Source: Pseudobdellovibrionaceae bacterium (GTDB taxonomy: Bacteria > Bdellovibrionota > Bdellovibrionia > Bdellovibrionales > UBA1609). From it: 64,000 nt of DNA. Under the pieces are notes generated by a model. It was not told the DNA's origin. It saw only the letters and a list, made by a program, of their open reading frames with translations, and did not search any database. Within the stretch, counting starts at the first letter, position 1. Every line of letters begins with the position of its first letter. The stretch lies in NCBI GenBank assembly GCA_023898385.1, contig CP060220.1, forward strand, positions 1,922,001 to 1,986,000, given 5' to 3'. The translations under genes and the position numbers were made by a program. This document shows, in pieces, positions 7,103-15,418 of the stretch.

Positions 7103-8545
7103 ATGCGCGACAGTAAAGGAAACGACGTGAAGGCTCCAGCCCGAAATGAACGGGTGCTCACCTTTGCTGTGTTCTTTTCGCTAGCGAGCTCGGCGCTGCT
7201 TGCGGGTTTACTCTACTCAAACCACCCTCATCTCGGCTCCATTGCCCCTTACGCTTACGCCTTGATCACTGTTTCGGCTATGGGACTATTTATTACTCTG
7301 CTGGCACAAGGCCATGAGGAAGCTGAATCGACCGAGGCCCCACTTGAAAGAAATTTACTTTTACCCGGACCGAGCCATACCGCTACCTCATCCACAGATC
7401 AGCATTTGATTTTGCAGCTCATTCCGCGATTGAGACGTCCACTTAACGGCATTATGGCCTCATTGCAGTTGAGAAATCCTGGCGAACCTCTTGATCCTGA
7501 AATGGCTGAAATCATTGATTACTGTAGCCAAACTATTGTGCGCCAACTTGAAGACGCTCAATTGGTGGCCGAGATAGAATCAGGCGGCATCGACTACCAC
7601 AAAACCGTGTTCAACCTCAAAGATTGCGTTCAGGAATCCATCGACTTGGTTTCCGGCGAGAGTGACAAGGAAATTGGTTTTGAAATTGAATTTGCAGAGG
7701 AAACTCCAAAATATATTGAAACCTATTTAGAGCCCCTACAACTTCTGCTAGACAACATAATAGATAACGCCGAACAGTTCACTGAATCTGGACTGATTAA
7801 AATTGCAGCTACAGGTGCGACGTTAGAAACTCCTCAGTTGACAGTCACTGTGCGAGACACAGGTATTGGAATGACTCCTGCTCAAATCAACGAAGCCTTG
7901 CGTGGAGTATTGCACAATGGTTCTGAAAGAGGGGACCACTTCGGAAAAACGGGTGTGGGGTTTTCCATTGTTCACTCCATTTTGAAAAAAGTTAACGGCA
8001 AAATCTGGATTGAGAGCGAACCTCAGTTTGGTACACTCGTTGGATTTACCATACCTGCACGGCCAGGCAAACAACAAGACTCTCACCAAGAAGTTGTGAT
8101 TGATCTGCCAAAAACACCCGAGCTGCAAAACGCTGTTCCGAAAATACTGGTGGTTGATGACGAACCCTTTGCGCGAACAGTAACAGCGAAAGGTCTTTCA
8201 CATTTGGGATATGAATGTCGGCAGGCCTCCAGTGGAAAAGAGGCCCTTGAAATTCTATTGCAAGATTCGTTTGACCTCGTATTGATGGATATCAATATGC
8301 CAGGCATGGACGGATGGGAAACCACCCAGGCCATAAAAGATGTCCTGCCGGTGGAAAAACATCCCTACATCATGGCGCTGACATCACACACCCGAGCCCA
8401 AGACCGCAAACGCAGTTTTGACCTGGGTATGGATGATTTTTTGTGTAAACCTGTGGACTTCAAACGACTCGAACAGAAGCTTCAAACCTTGGGTCTCGTG
8501 GCTCCCCAGGAGCCCCATCAAGATGGCTTTAAAGCCGCAAAGTAA
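7103..8545 (+). CDS. Hybrid sensor kinase-like protein lacking the phospho-accepting His
   Basis: The 480-residue product has two membrane helices near residues 17-37 and 48-68, then a DHp-like segment, a HATPase_c domain and a C-terminal receiver. The ATPase motifs look intact (NIIDNAEQFTE, DTGIGM, GKTGVGFSIV). The receiver has its Asp (VLMDINMPGMDG), Thr/Ser (ALTS) and Lys (CKPVD). In the H-box the usual SHELRTPLNG is replaced by IPRLRRPLNG, so proline stands where the phosphorylated His should be (codon 7424-7426). Start ATG 7103 is chosen for its GAGGGAGGGG site; a GTG at 7055 is in frame but unsupported. It is monocistronic, and its 3' end overlaps pyrF tail-to-tail by 28 bases. It may act as a pseudokinase or as a receiver scaffold. 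Confidence 0.85.
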   Translation: MRDSKGNDVKAPARNERVLTFAVFFSLASSALLAGLLYSNHPHLGSIAPYAYALITVSAMGLFITLLAQGHEEAESTEAPLERNLLLPGPSHTATSSTDQHLILQLIPRLRRPLNGIMASLQLRNPGEPLDPEMAEIIDYCSQTIVRQLEDAQLVAEIESGGIDYHKTVFNLKDCVQESIDLVSGESDKEIGFEIEFAEETPKYIETYLEPLQLLLDNIIDNAEQFTESGLIKIAATGATLETPQLTVTVRDTGIGMTPAQINEALRGVLHNGSERGDHFGKTGVGFSIVHSILKKVNGKIWIESEPQFGTLVGFTIPARPGKQQDSHQEVVIDLPKTPELQNAVPKILVVDDEPFARTVTAKGLSHLGYECRQASSGKEALEILLQDSFDLVLMDINMPGMDGWETTQAIKDVLPVEKHPYIMALTSHTRAQDRKRSFDLGMDDFLCKPVDFKRLEQKLQTLGLVAPQEPHQDGFKAAK

Positions 8546-9225
8546 GATTTTGCTGCTGCAACAGGATCTGAGGCCTGACATAGTGGTCGGCCAACCACAA
8601 GAGCAGAAGCCCCCGCGGCCAAAGCTTTTTGCGGACTCATCACTCGCTTCTGATCGCCCTGACCTTCATTCAAAAATCGTATTCCAGGGGTGACTAGATA
8701 CAACTGCGGAAACATTTCTTTTAATTGAGTCACCTCGTGGGCCGAACACACCAAACCTGTGAGCCCAGATTCAACGACGGTTTCTGCAAGCATCTTCACA
8801 TGATCAAATAGTGACACATTCATCCAATTTACTGGCAGTTCATTTTCAGAAAAGCTGGTTAAAACGGTCACAGCCAAAATCTTGAAGTAGCGCTGTTGAT
8901 TCAGCTCTTCTTCTACCTCATAAAGCCGCTTCATCGCGGGCATTCCGATCGCGGCATGCACCGTACAAAAACTAGCGCCGGCAGCAAAAGTGGCTCGCAC
9001 CGAATGCTCCACTACCGAGGGAATATCATGATATTTGTTATCCACAAAAATAGGCCCAAGTGCCGCAAGGTCATGAATAAATTGATCCCCATATCGCATA
9101 ACCAACCGCGGACCAACTTTAAAACCGCCCACATAGGGGGCCAACTTCTGAGCCAGCGACATGGCCACGTGAGATTCATCGACATCGAGTGCAGCAAATA
9201 GTGGGACTTTCAGTGGGTTTTTCAC
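8518..9225 (-). CDS. pyrF: Orotidine 5'-phosphate decarboxylase
   Basis: Last step of UMP synthesis: decarboxylation of OMP. The 235-residue TIM-barrel protein has the start FAALDVDESHVAMSLAQKL, the substrate Lys in GGFKVGPRLV, the catalytic block VDNKYHDIPSVVEH (Asp-x-Lys-x-x-Asp), and the phosphate-binding end LVTPGIRF...ALVVGRPL. Start is GTG 9225, overlapping the proS stop by four bases (GTGA), so translation is coupled. It is the last gene of the long ribE-to-pyrF operon. Confidence 0.96.
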   Translation of the reverse strand: MKNPLKVPLFAALDVDESHVAMSLAQKLAPYVGGFKVGPRLVMRYGDQFIHDLAALGPIFVDNKYHDIPSVVEHSVRATFAAGASFCTVHAAIGMPAMKRLYEVEEELNQQRYFKILAVTVLTSFSENELPVNWMNVSLFDHVKMLAETVVESGLTGLVCSAHEVTQLKEMFPQLYLVTPGIRFLNEGQGDQKRVMSPQKALAAGASALVVGRPLCQASDPVAAAKSYFAALKPS

Positions 9226-10961
9226 GATATGGATTCCTTACGTTGTTGTTCTATCAAGCTGACCACATAGGCAGTGGCTTCGGTAATCTTAACTTTTGTT
9301 TGGTCTTTTGTTTTTCGCAAAACCACTTCCACTTCCCCAGCGGCCACTCCACGACCACCAACGGTCACGCGAATGGGCATACCCAACAGGTCGGCATCCT
9401 TAAACTTAACGCCGGGTCTCTCGTTGCGATCATCCATCAAGCAATCAACGCCCATTTGGTTCAGTTGATCATATAAATTATCCGCCACGCCTTTTACGCT
9501 TTCATCATCAGGGTCCAGTAAGCAAATATGAACCGAATAAGGCGCAATTGAAAGCGGCCACACAATGCCGTCTTTGTCGTGACACTGTTCAATGACCGCT
9601 TGCACCGTTCGTGAAATTCCAATGCCATAGCAACCCATTTCTATGGGATGTAACTGCCCTTCTGAATCAAGAAATTGAGCCTGCATAGCCCGCGAATATT
9701 TTTGACCCAAGTAAAAAATATGACCCACTTCAATGCCGCGATAGGATTTTAAGGGCACACCCGTTGGACCAATATCCCCATCTCGCGCCATCCGTAAATC
9801 CGCCACCTTAGTAAATTCAAAGTCTCGAGAATGGTTCACGTTCTTCATATGTTTGCCATCTTCGTTGGCTCCCACAACGTAATTTTTAAGCGGAGCCACT
9901 CCACTATCACCATAAATGGGTATGCTTAAGCCCACAGGACCACAACTCCCGGGCCAAGCTCCGGTGACCTTGTGAACCTCTTCATCCGTAAGTAGTAATG
10001 GCGGATTTGACAGACCCAACAAATTTTTTAGTTTCACGGGATTGACCTCGTCGGACCCGCAAAGAAGTACCGCCGCCGGCTTTAAACTGCCGTCACCATC
10101 ACTCACATCGAAAAACATTGTTTTCACCAGTTGTCCCTCGGGCAATCCCGTAAACTGAGACAACTCTCCAATGGTTTTCACACCGGGAGTTGCAAATAAT
10201 TCGATCGCGAGCATATTGTCGCGGCTCAGCTCGCCTTGTGGGGCCGTTACCGGACAAACTTCAACGTTTGCGGCAAAGCTACCATCTTCTGCAACCAACA
10301 GCTGATCTTCTCCACTGTCGGCTAAAATGTGAAACTCTTGGGATTTGTTGCCACCAATGTTCCCTGAGTCAGCGGCAACCACATTAAACTTCACGCCAAG
10401 CCTTGAGAAAATAGCCGAATAAGCCTGGTACATCTTTTCATAGGAAAGTTCAGCTTCTTCGCGAGTTCGATCAAAGCTATAAGCATCTTTCATGATGAAT
10501 TCACGGCCGCGCATGAGACCAAAGCGAGGACGAATTTCATCACGAAACTTGGTTTGAATCTGGTAAAGGTTCACTGGCAAGTCTCGATAACTCTTAATAT
10601 CACCACGCACATAGTCAGTAATGACTTCTTCGTGGGTGGCGCCCAAACACCAATCTTGCCCCGTGCGATTTTTAAACTTTAATAAACCGGCGCCCATTTC
10701 TTTCCAGCGGCCCGTTTCTTCCCAAATTTCACGCGGCTGCACCATAGGCATTAGAAGCTCCAAACAGCCCCGCTTATCGAGCTCTTCACGCACAATGCCT
10801 TCAAATTTTCGAATGGATCTTAGCGCCAATGGGCCGTAGGTAAAAATCCCTTGAGCCAACTTTCGTATATAACCGCCTCGAACCATCAACTGGTGACTTG
10901 GTACCTCCGCATCTGCTGGCGTTTCTTTTAATGTAAATAAATATCCCTGCGACCACTTCAT
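9222..10961 (-). CDS. proS: Prolyl-tRNA synthetase (bacterial type)
   Basis: Class II aminoacyl-tRNA synthetase charging tRNA-Pro. The 579-residue product has class II motif 1 around VREELDKRGCLELLMPMVQP, motif 2 FRDEIRPRFGLMRGREFIMKDAYSFD and motif 3 GCYGIGISRTVQAVIEQ, plus the inserted YbaK-like editing domain between motifs 2 and 3 (roughly residues 220-390) and the anticodon-binding C-terminus (HICLLDPDDES..., LMDDRNERPGVKFKDADLLG). This is the E. coli-like ProS type with the editing insertion. It lies 21 bases after ntrX and overlaps pyrF by four bases. Confidence 0.98.
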   Translation of the reverse strand: MKWSQGYLFTLKETPADAEVPSHQLMVRGGYIRKLAQGIFTYGPLALRSIRKFEGIVREELDKRGCLELLMPMVQPREIWEETGRWKEMGAGLLKFKNRTGQDWCLGATHEEVITDYVRGDIKSYRDLPVNLYQIQTKFRDEIRPRFGLMRGREFIMKDAYSFDRTREEAELSYEKMYQAYSAIFSRLGVKFNVVAADSGNIGGNKSQEFHILADSGEDQLLVAEDGSFAANVEVCPVTAPQGELSRDNMLAIELFATPGVKTIGELSQFTGLPEGQLVKTMFFDVSDGDGSLKPAAVLLCGSDEVNPVKLKNLLGLSNPPLLLTDEEVHKVTGAWPGSCGPVGLSIPIYGDSGVAPLKNYVVGANEDGKHMKNVNHSRDFEFTKVADLRMARDGDIGPTGVPLKSYRGIEVGHIFYLGQKYSRAMQAQFLDSEGQLHPIEMGCYGIGISRTVQAVIEQCHDKDGIVWPLSIAPYSVHICLLDPDDESVKGVADNLYDQLNQMGVDCLMDDRNERPGVKFKDADLLGMPIRVTVGGRGVAAGEVEVVLRKTKDQTKVKITEATAYVVSLIEQQRKESIS

Positions 10962-10982
10962 TCTTGAATCCTATGTATTCTG

Positions 10983-12344
10983 CTAAATATCTATTCCGTA
11001 TGATTTAATCTTGCGATGAAGATAACTGCGTTCAATTCCAATGATCTCTGCTGTTTTACTGATATTGCCGTTATTTTCATTAATTTTTTGCAAAATAAAG
11101 TCTTTTTCAAAGTCGGCTCGTGCTTCTCGCAATGTGACTTCTTCGTCAAAGGGCACACGGGATACCTCTTGAACCAACCCGGCTACTTTTAGTTCGGGTA
11201 CGTCCACAAAATCTCCAGGTATCAATATATAAATTCTTTCAATAAAATTGCGCAACTCCCTCACATTGCCTGTCCATGAATATTGCATGAGCTTTTCCAT
11301 GGCTTTATCGGAGAGAATCTTTTTTCTGTAACCCCCGTCATGACTAAACTGCAATCCAAAGTGCTCCACCAAAATAGGCACATCATCTCGACGCTCCCTC
11401 AACGCGGGAACACGAAATGGGATGACATTTAGCCGATGATACAAGTCCTCTCTAAATCGACCCGCTTTCATCTCCTCAACGAGATCTTTATTTGTGGCCG
11501 CCACCACACGGACGTCCACCCGAATGGATTCGCGTCCCCCGACACGAGTAAAACTCTGTTCTTGCAGAACTCGCAAAACTTTGGCCTGGGCCTCAAGACT
11601 CATGTCACCGATTTCGTCTAAAAATAAGGTGCCGCCATCAGCATAATCAAACTTTCCACGTTTGGCCGTATCAGCGCCCGTAAAGGCCCCCTTCTCATAC
11701 CCAAACAGCTCGCTTTCGATAAGCTCCGTGGGGATTGCGGCACAATTCACTTCTACAAACGAACGGCTAGCACGAGGACTCAAATAGTGGATATTCTGAG
11801 CGACCAACTCTTTGCCTGTTCCGTTTTCGCCAGTAATAAGTACCCATGAATTTGTTGGAGCGACCCTAGCAATCATATGCTTTAGATTTTTCATGGGATC
11901 ACTCTCACCCACTAAGGCAATGTTCTTTCGTAGCTTGTTTAACAATGCATTCTTCTCGCGCCGCTCACTTTGATAGCTGAGAATATTTGAAATCAATATT
12001 GAAATTCGATCCATCGAAAGGGGTTTTTCTACAAAATCCCATGCGCCTAATTTTGTGGCTTTTACTGCCGTCTCAATCGTGCCGTGCCCTGACATCATCA
12101 CAAACTCAATATCGGGATAAGCCGGCTGTGCCTTCTGTAGAACGGCCAATCCATCAAGATTGCCAGGCATCCAAATATCTAACAGCACCACCGCCGGATT
12201 AAACTTTTCAATGGCCGCCAAGCCCGCTTCACCATTAGAGGCCGTCTCCACCACAAATCCCTCATCTCTAAGAGATGCTGATAAAACCTCGCAAATGGCA
12301 CGCTCATCATCAATTATCAAAACGCGATTGTTTTTCACATTCAT
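10983..12344 (-). CDS. ntrX: NtrX-like sigma-54 response regulator
   Basis: Partner response regulator of the upstream NtrY-like kinase. The 453-residue product has an N-terminal receiver (LIIDDERAICEVL, phospho-Asp in VVLLDIWMP, Lys in VEKPL). The central AAA+ domain has Walker A GENGTGKE, the sigma-54 contact loop GAFTGA, Walker B GGTLFLDEIGDM and the R-finger region. The C-terminal Fis-type helix-turn-helix is NGNISKTAEIIGIERSYLHRKIKSYGI. The start overlaps the ntrY stop by four bases (ATGA). NtrYX pairs in other bacteria respond to nitrogen, redox or envelope cues; the signal here is unknown. Confidence 0.92.
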   Translation of the reverse strand: MNVKNNRVLIIDDERAICEVLSASLRDEGFVVETASNGEAGLAAIEKFNPAVVLLDIWMPGNLDGLAVLQKAQPAYPDIEFVMMSGHGTIETAVKATKLGAWDFVEKPLSMDRISILISNILSYQSERREKNALLNKLRKNIALVGESDPMKNLKHMIARVAPTNSWVLITGENGTGKELVAQNIHYLSPRASRSFVEVNCAAIPTELIESELFGYEKGAFTGADTAKRGKFDYADGGTLFLDEIGDMSLEAQAKVLRVLQEQSFTRVGGRESIRVDVRVVAATNKDLVEEMKAGRFREDLYHRLNVIPFRVPALRERRDDVPILVEHFGLQFSHDGGYRKKILSDKAMEKLMQYSWTGNVRELRNFIERIYILIPGDFVDVPELKVAGLVQEVSRVPFDEEVTLREARADFEKDFILQKINENNGNISKTAEIIGIERSYLHRKIKSYGIDI

Positions 12345-14632
12345 GTATCTAACCCCTGATCCGTTAGCTTTTTCGAATCAAACAACACCTGAGCTAAATT
12401 TTGTTTTTCAGTATCAGCTACAACCACCGGCAGCTCAATAACAATTCTTGTACCGTTTGGCTGATTGCGAAATGCTCGAATATATCCATTGTGATCCTCG
12501 ACGGTGCGCTTCACAATAGCCAAACCCAAGCCTGTGCCGTGGTCTTTTGTGGTGACATAAGGCTCAAATATGCGGTCCATCATGTGCCTTGGAATACCCG
12601 TTCCATTGTCTTCGGTGACCAACTTCACCACTTTCGTCTTTGAATCGTAGTTAATTTTTATTGAGACTTCTGGTTTTGCTAAATCCTTGGTTGCCTCTAC
12701 GGCATTGTCCACAAGGTTTGTAACAACTCTTTTTATTTGATCAGGATCAAACATAAATTCAGGCAAATCAGGGTCTACAACAACTGAAAACGCCACACTC
12801 TTGTGCGCCTCTCTAAATAAGACAAGCGCGTCATCAACAACTTGTTTTAGATTGGCTATGGTCGGCCGCGATTTTGGCATTCTCGCAAACTGACTGAACT
12901 CATTGACCAAATTCTTCATATCATCCACCTGCTGCACGATCATTGAGATGGATTCATGAAATGCCGGATCCTTTTGCTCTTCGCCAAATTTTCGCTCCAG
13001 ACGCTGGGCGGCCAACTTTATCGGTGTTAGCGGATTTTTGATTTCATGAGCTATTCGCCGAGCCACCTCACTCCAGGCTGCGGCCCTTTGCGCATTCAAC
13101 AACACAGTTAGGTCATCAAAAACCAACACTCTTCCCAGCTCGCGCCCAGCCTGATCGTGCAGTAATGTCAGGTTCATTTGCAAGGGTACAGGGCGGCCTT
13201 TTACATTTAGCTGTACTTCACGCTGAATGTTTTCGCCTTTGTGACTTTTCATGCTCCCCAGCATTTCTTTGTAAATCCTAAAATGATCTTCTGATAAAAC
13301 TTCGCTGGCTGGGCGACCAATGAAACCTTCAGCCTGGATTTCAAGCAACTTAGCCGCATGGTTATTGATCATTGTCACACAATCCCTATTATTAACCGAA
13401 ATCACTCCGGTTGTGACATTTGACAGAACCACTTCAATATACTTTGAGTGTTCATCTAGTTGAGCCAGAGTTTTTCTCAAATTTGCATTGGCTTCAGTCA
13501 CCTCTTTTTCAGAACTTTCAAGGTATCTTGTCATTCTGTTAAAATTTTCGATGAGCTGATCTATTTCAGGGGATCCAGAAACCTTTTCAACTGTGGAATA
13601 ATCGCCCTTGGCAATTCGCTTCGTGGCTCGCCCTAGTTCTTCAAGTGGTACACTCAACTGTTTGGCCAAATAAAATCCGAACCATGTTCCGCCCAGTAAA
13701 ATCACCAAAGTCATAAGAAACAATATAATCAGGTAAATTGATTTTAGCGGGTAGGCCAGCGGATCGATGTCGCGAAAATCCTCATAGGCAGCCGCAATAT
13801 CATCCATCTTGGCAATCAGAGACATGGGAATAAAAGACGACACGACCACCGCGCCTTCTTCGCTGAACCGCTTTGCAGGAACAACCACGCGCACCAAGTT
13901 TCCGGCACCAAAGTGGTGGATCGTACTGGCGTCTATACGTTGCCGCACGCCTTTTTTCAAAAACTCAAGAGAAATGGCCGGCAATCGTGGCATACCCGCT
14001 TCTGTGGCTTGTGAGATAACTCGATCACCAAAAAGCCCTGGATAATATTCGACGGCATCCAGGCTGTAAAGCTGCCGTAGCTTTTTCAATCGACCCGCAA
14101 GGTCTTTGTCGCTGGACTTTTCTAAATCCTTGGCAACGATTTCTGCAAAATGATAGTTTTTCTTTTTTGCGGAAACGTAATAGGCGTTTGTGACCTCAAT
14201 GGAGCTCTTCAAAACTCCAGACATCTTATCACTAAACCACTTGTCAAAACTGTTATTGATATAAAAAACCGAAACTAAAAACATCAGTGCTGTTGGGACA
14301 AAACTAAACCCCACAAAAGCGGCAATCAGCTTATTCTTAAGGGTGCTGCCGATGATTCCACCCTGTCGCTCAGCAAAGTTCTTTACGATGTTTCTGAAGA
14401 TCAAAAACATTAGAAACAAAAATAATATGATATTAAAATTGACGAGACCAAAAAAGAATATGGAATGAACAAATGGCAAAGACCGACTCATTCCAAAAAG
14501 TTTGAACTCAACCCAAGTGAGAAATAAAAAAAGCAGACCTATAGGAATCAGCGCGAAAAATTCGCGCTTTCGTTTTTTCTTTTCTAGCGGCTCGACTATA
14601 AAACCGCCACTTCCGCTTAGCTTATCGCCCAC
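12341..14632 (-). CDS. ntrY: NtrY-like membrane sensor histidine kinase
   Basis: The 763-residue kinase has three N-terminal membrane helices (about residues 25-45, 58-80 and 103-126), a periplasmic sensor domain, a fourth helix near 305-330, then a HAMP domain, a PAS domain (about 400-500), the H-box HEIKNPLTPIKLAAQRL and a HATPase_c domain (NLVDNAVEATKD, EDNGTGIP, GTGLGLAIVKR). This is the NtrY layout. The His is present and the protein should be active. Start is GTG 14632 after a GGGGGG-rich site. It is translationally coupled to ntrX. Placement in a riboflavin/proS operon links its expression to housekeeping genes. Confidence 0.92.
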   Translation of the reverse strand: MGDKLSGSGGFIVEPLEKKKRKREFFALIPIGLLFLFLTWVEFKLFGMSRSLPFVHSIFFFGLVNFNIILFLFLMFLIFRNIVKNFAERQGGIIGSTLKNKLIAAFVGFSFVPTALMFLVSVFYINNSFDKWFSDKMSGVLKSSIEVTNAYYVSAKKKNYHFAEIVAKDLEKSSDKDLAGRLKKLRQLYSLDAVEYYPGLFGDRVISQATEAGMPRLPAISLEFLKKGVRQRIDASTIHHFGAGNLVRVVVPAKRFSEEGAVVVSSFIPMSLIAKMDDIAAAYEDFRDIDPLAYPLKSIYLIILFLMTLVILLGGTWFGFYLAKQLSVPLEELGRATKRIAKGDYSTVEKVSGSPEIDQLIENFNRMTRYLESSEKEVTEANANLRKTLAQLDEHSKYIEVVLSNVTTGVISVNNRDCVTMINNHAAKLLEIQAEGFIGRPASEVLSEDHFRIYKEMLGSMKSHKGENIQREVQLNVKGRPVPLQMNLTLLHDQAGRELGRVLVFDDLTVLLNAQRAAAWSEVARRIAHEIKNPLTPIKLAAQRLERKFGEEQKDPAFHESISMIVQQVDDMKNLVNEFSQFARMPKSRPTIANLKQVVDDALVLFREAHKSVAFSVVVDPDLPEFMFDPDQIKRVVTNLVDNAVEATKDLAKPEVSIKINYDSKTKVVKLVTEDNGTGIPRHMMDRIFEPYVTTKDHGTGLGLAIVKRTVEDHNGYIRAFRNQPNGTRIVIELPVVVADTEKQNLAQVLFDSKKLTDQGLDT

Positions 14633-14662
14633 AAGCCCCCCTCAAATTTGGGCAATCTAACA

Positions 14663-14920
14663 TTACTGAAGTGTTTGATAGACAGTTTTACCCACCTGAA
14701 AAGCGGGGCCACCGTTATTAATAAGCTCAAGACAAATGGCCTTTGCTTGCTCTTTTGAAAGAGGCTCCGGATTGTCAGCATTTAAACCCGTACGAACCGC
14801 AGCTGACTGTAATAGCAACTTCGCATTATACATACTCACTCGTTCTCTGAGTTGGTCGAAAATCAGGCTCATGGTGATATTTGAAACTTCGCTGGCTGCG
14901 CTGTTCATTTCTTCTGACAT
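14663..14920 (-). CDS. Small uncharacterised protein between ribH and ntrY
   Basis: An 85-residue product with no signal peptide and no membrane segment, apparently mostly helical (SLIFDQLRERVSMYNAKLLLQSAAVRTGL..., EQAKAICLELINNGG). A clear AAGGAG site precedes ATG 14920, and the gene fits tightly between ribH (18 bases) and ntrY (30 bases), so it is very likely expressed. It occupies the place where many bacteria have nusB after ribH, but it is far shorter than NusB and shows no NusB sequence blocks. I do not recognise the family. Confidence 0.8.
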   Translation of the reverse strand: MSEEMNSAASEVSNITMSLIFDQLRERVSMYNAKLLLQSAAVRTGLNADNPEPLSKEQAKAICLELINNGGPAFQVGKTVYQTLQ

Positions 14921-14938
14921 ATTAGGTCTCCTTTTCGG

Positions 14939-15418
14939 TTAAGCCATATTGTTGGAAATTAAATTCAATAAATTAAGCATTTCAATGGCCACTTCTGCAG
15001 CCTCAGCCCCCTTATGCCCCTTGGCTCCCCCTACTCGCGCAAGGGCCTGATCACGATTCTCCGTGGTGAGAACCCCAAATGCCACCGGGCGATTGAAGTC
15101 TAACTGCAACTGAGAGCATCCCCGCTCTACCGAGTTACATACATAATCATAGTGCGAAGTCTCACCACGAATGACTGCCCCCAACGCCACCACCGCGTCA
15201 CAGCCCTGCTGCAAAAGGGCCTTAGCTGCAAGGGGTATTTCTACTGCCCCTGGAACGCGAACAATTCTTAATTGTTCTTTCGTGCAGCCCAACTCTAAAA
15301 GCTTATCAAGGGCGCCTTGCTCTAGCGGCTCTGTCACCAGTGGGTTAAATCGTGAGGTGACAACTCCAATAGTCCATGTGGCATCAACCGAAAGGTCTCC
15401 CTGTTTAATTTCTGTCAT
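14939..15418 (-). CDS. ribH: 6,7-dimethyl-8-ribityllumazine synthase
   Basis: Condenses the RibA/RibD-derived pyrimidine with 3,4-dihydroxybutanone phosphate to give the riboflavin precursor lumazine. The 159-residue protein shows the family blocks GVVTSRFN, VPGAVEIPLAAKALL, ALGAVIRGETSHYDYVC (with the catalytic His) and FGVLTTENRDQALARVGG. The C-terminal GGAKGHKGAEAA is also typical. ATG 15418 overlaps the ribBX stop as ATGA; a TTG two codons upstream is less likely. It is coupled to ribBX and followed by the 85-residue protein. Confidence 0.97.
   Translation of the reverse strand: MTEIKQGDLSVDATWTIGVVTSRFNPLVTEPLEQGALDKLLELGCTKEQLRIVRVPGAVEIPLAAKALLQQGCDAVVALGAVIRGETSHYDYVCNSVERGCSQLQLDFNRPVAFGVLTTENRDQALARVGGAKGHKGAEAAEVAIEMLNLLNLISNNMA

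Noticed and set aside
14663..14920. NusB
   Set aside because: The position after ribH suggested it, but the protein is 85 residues and lacks NusB sequence blocks.
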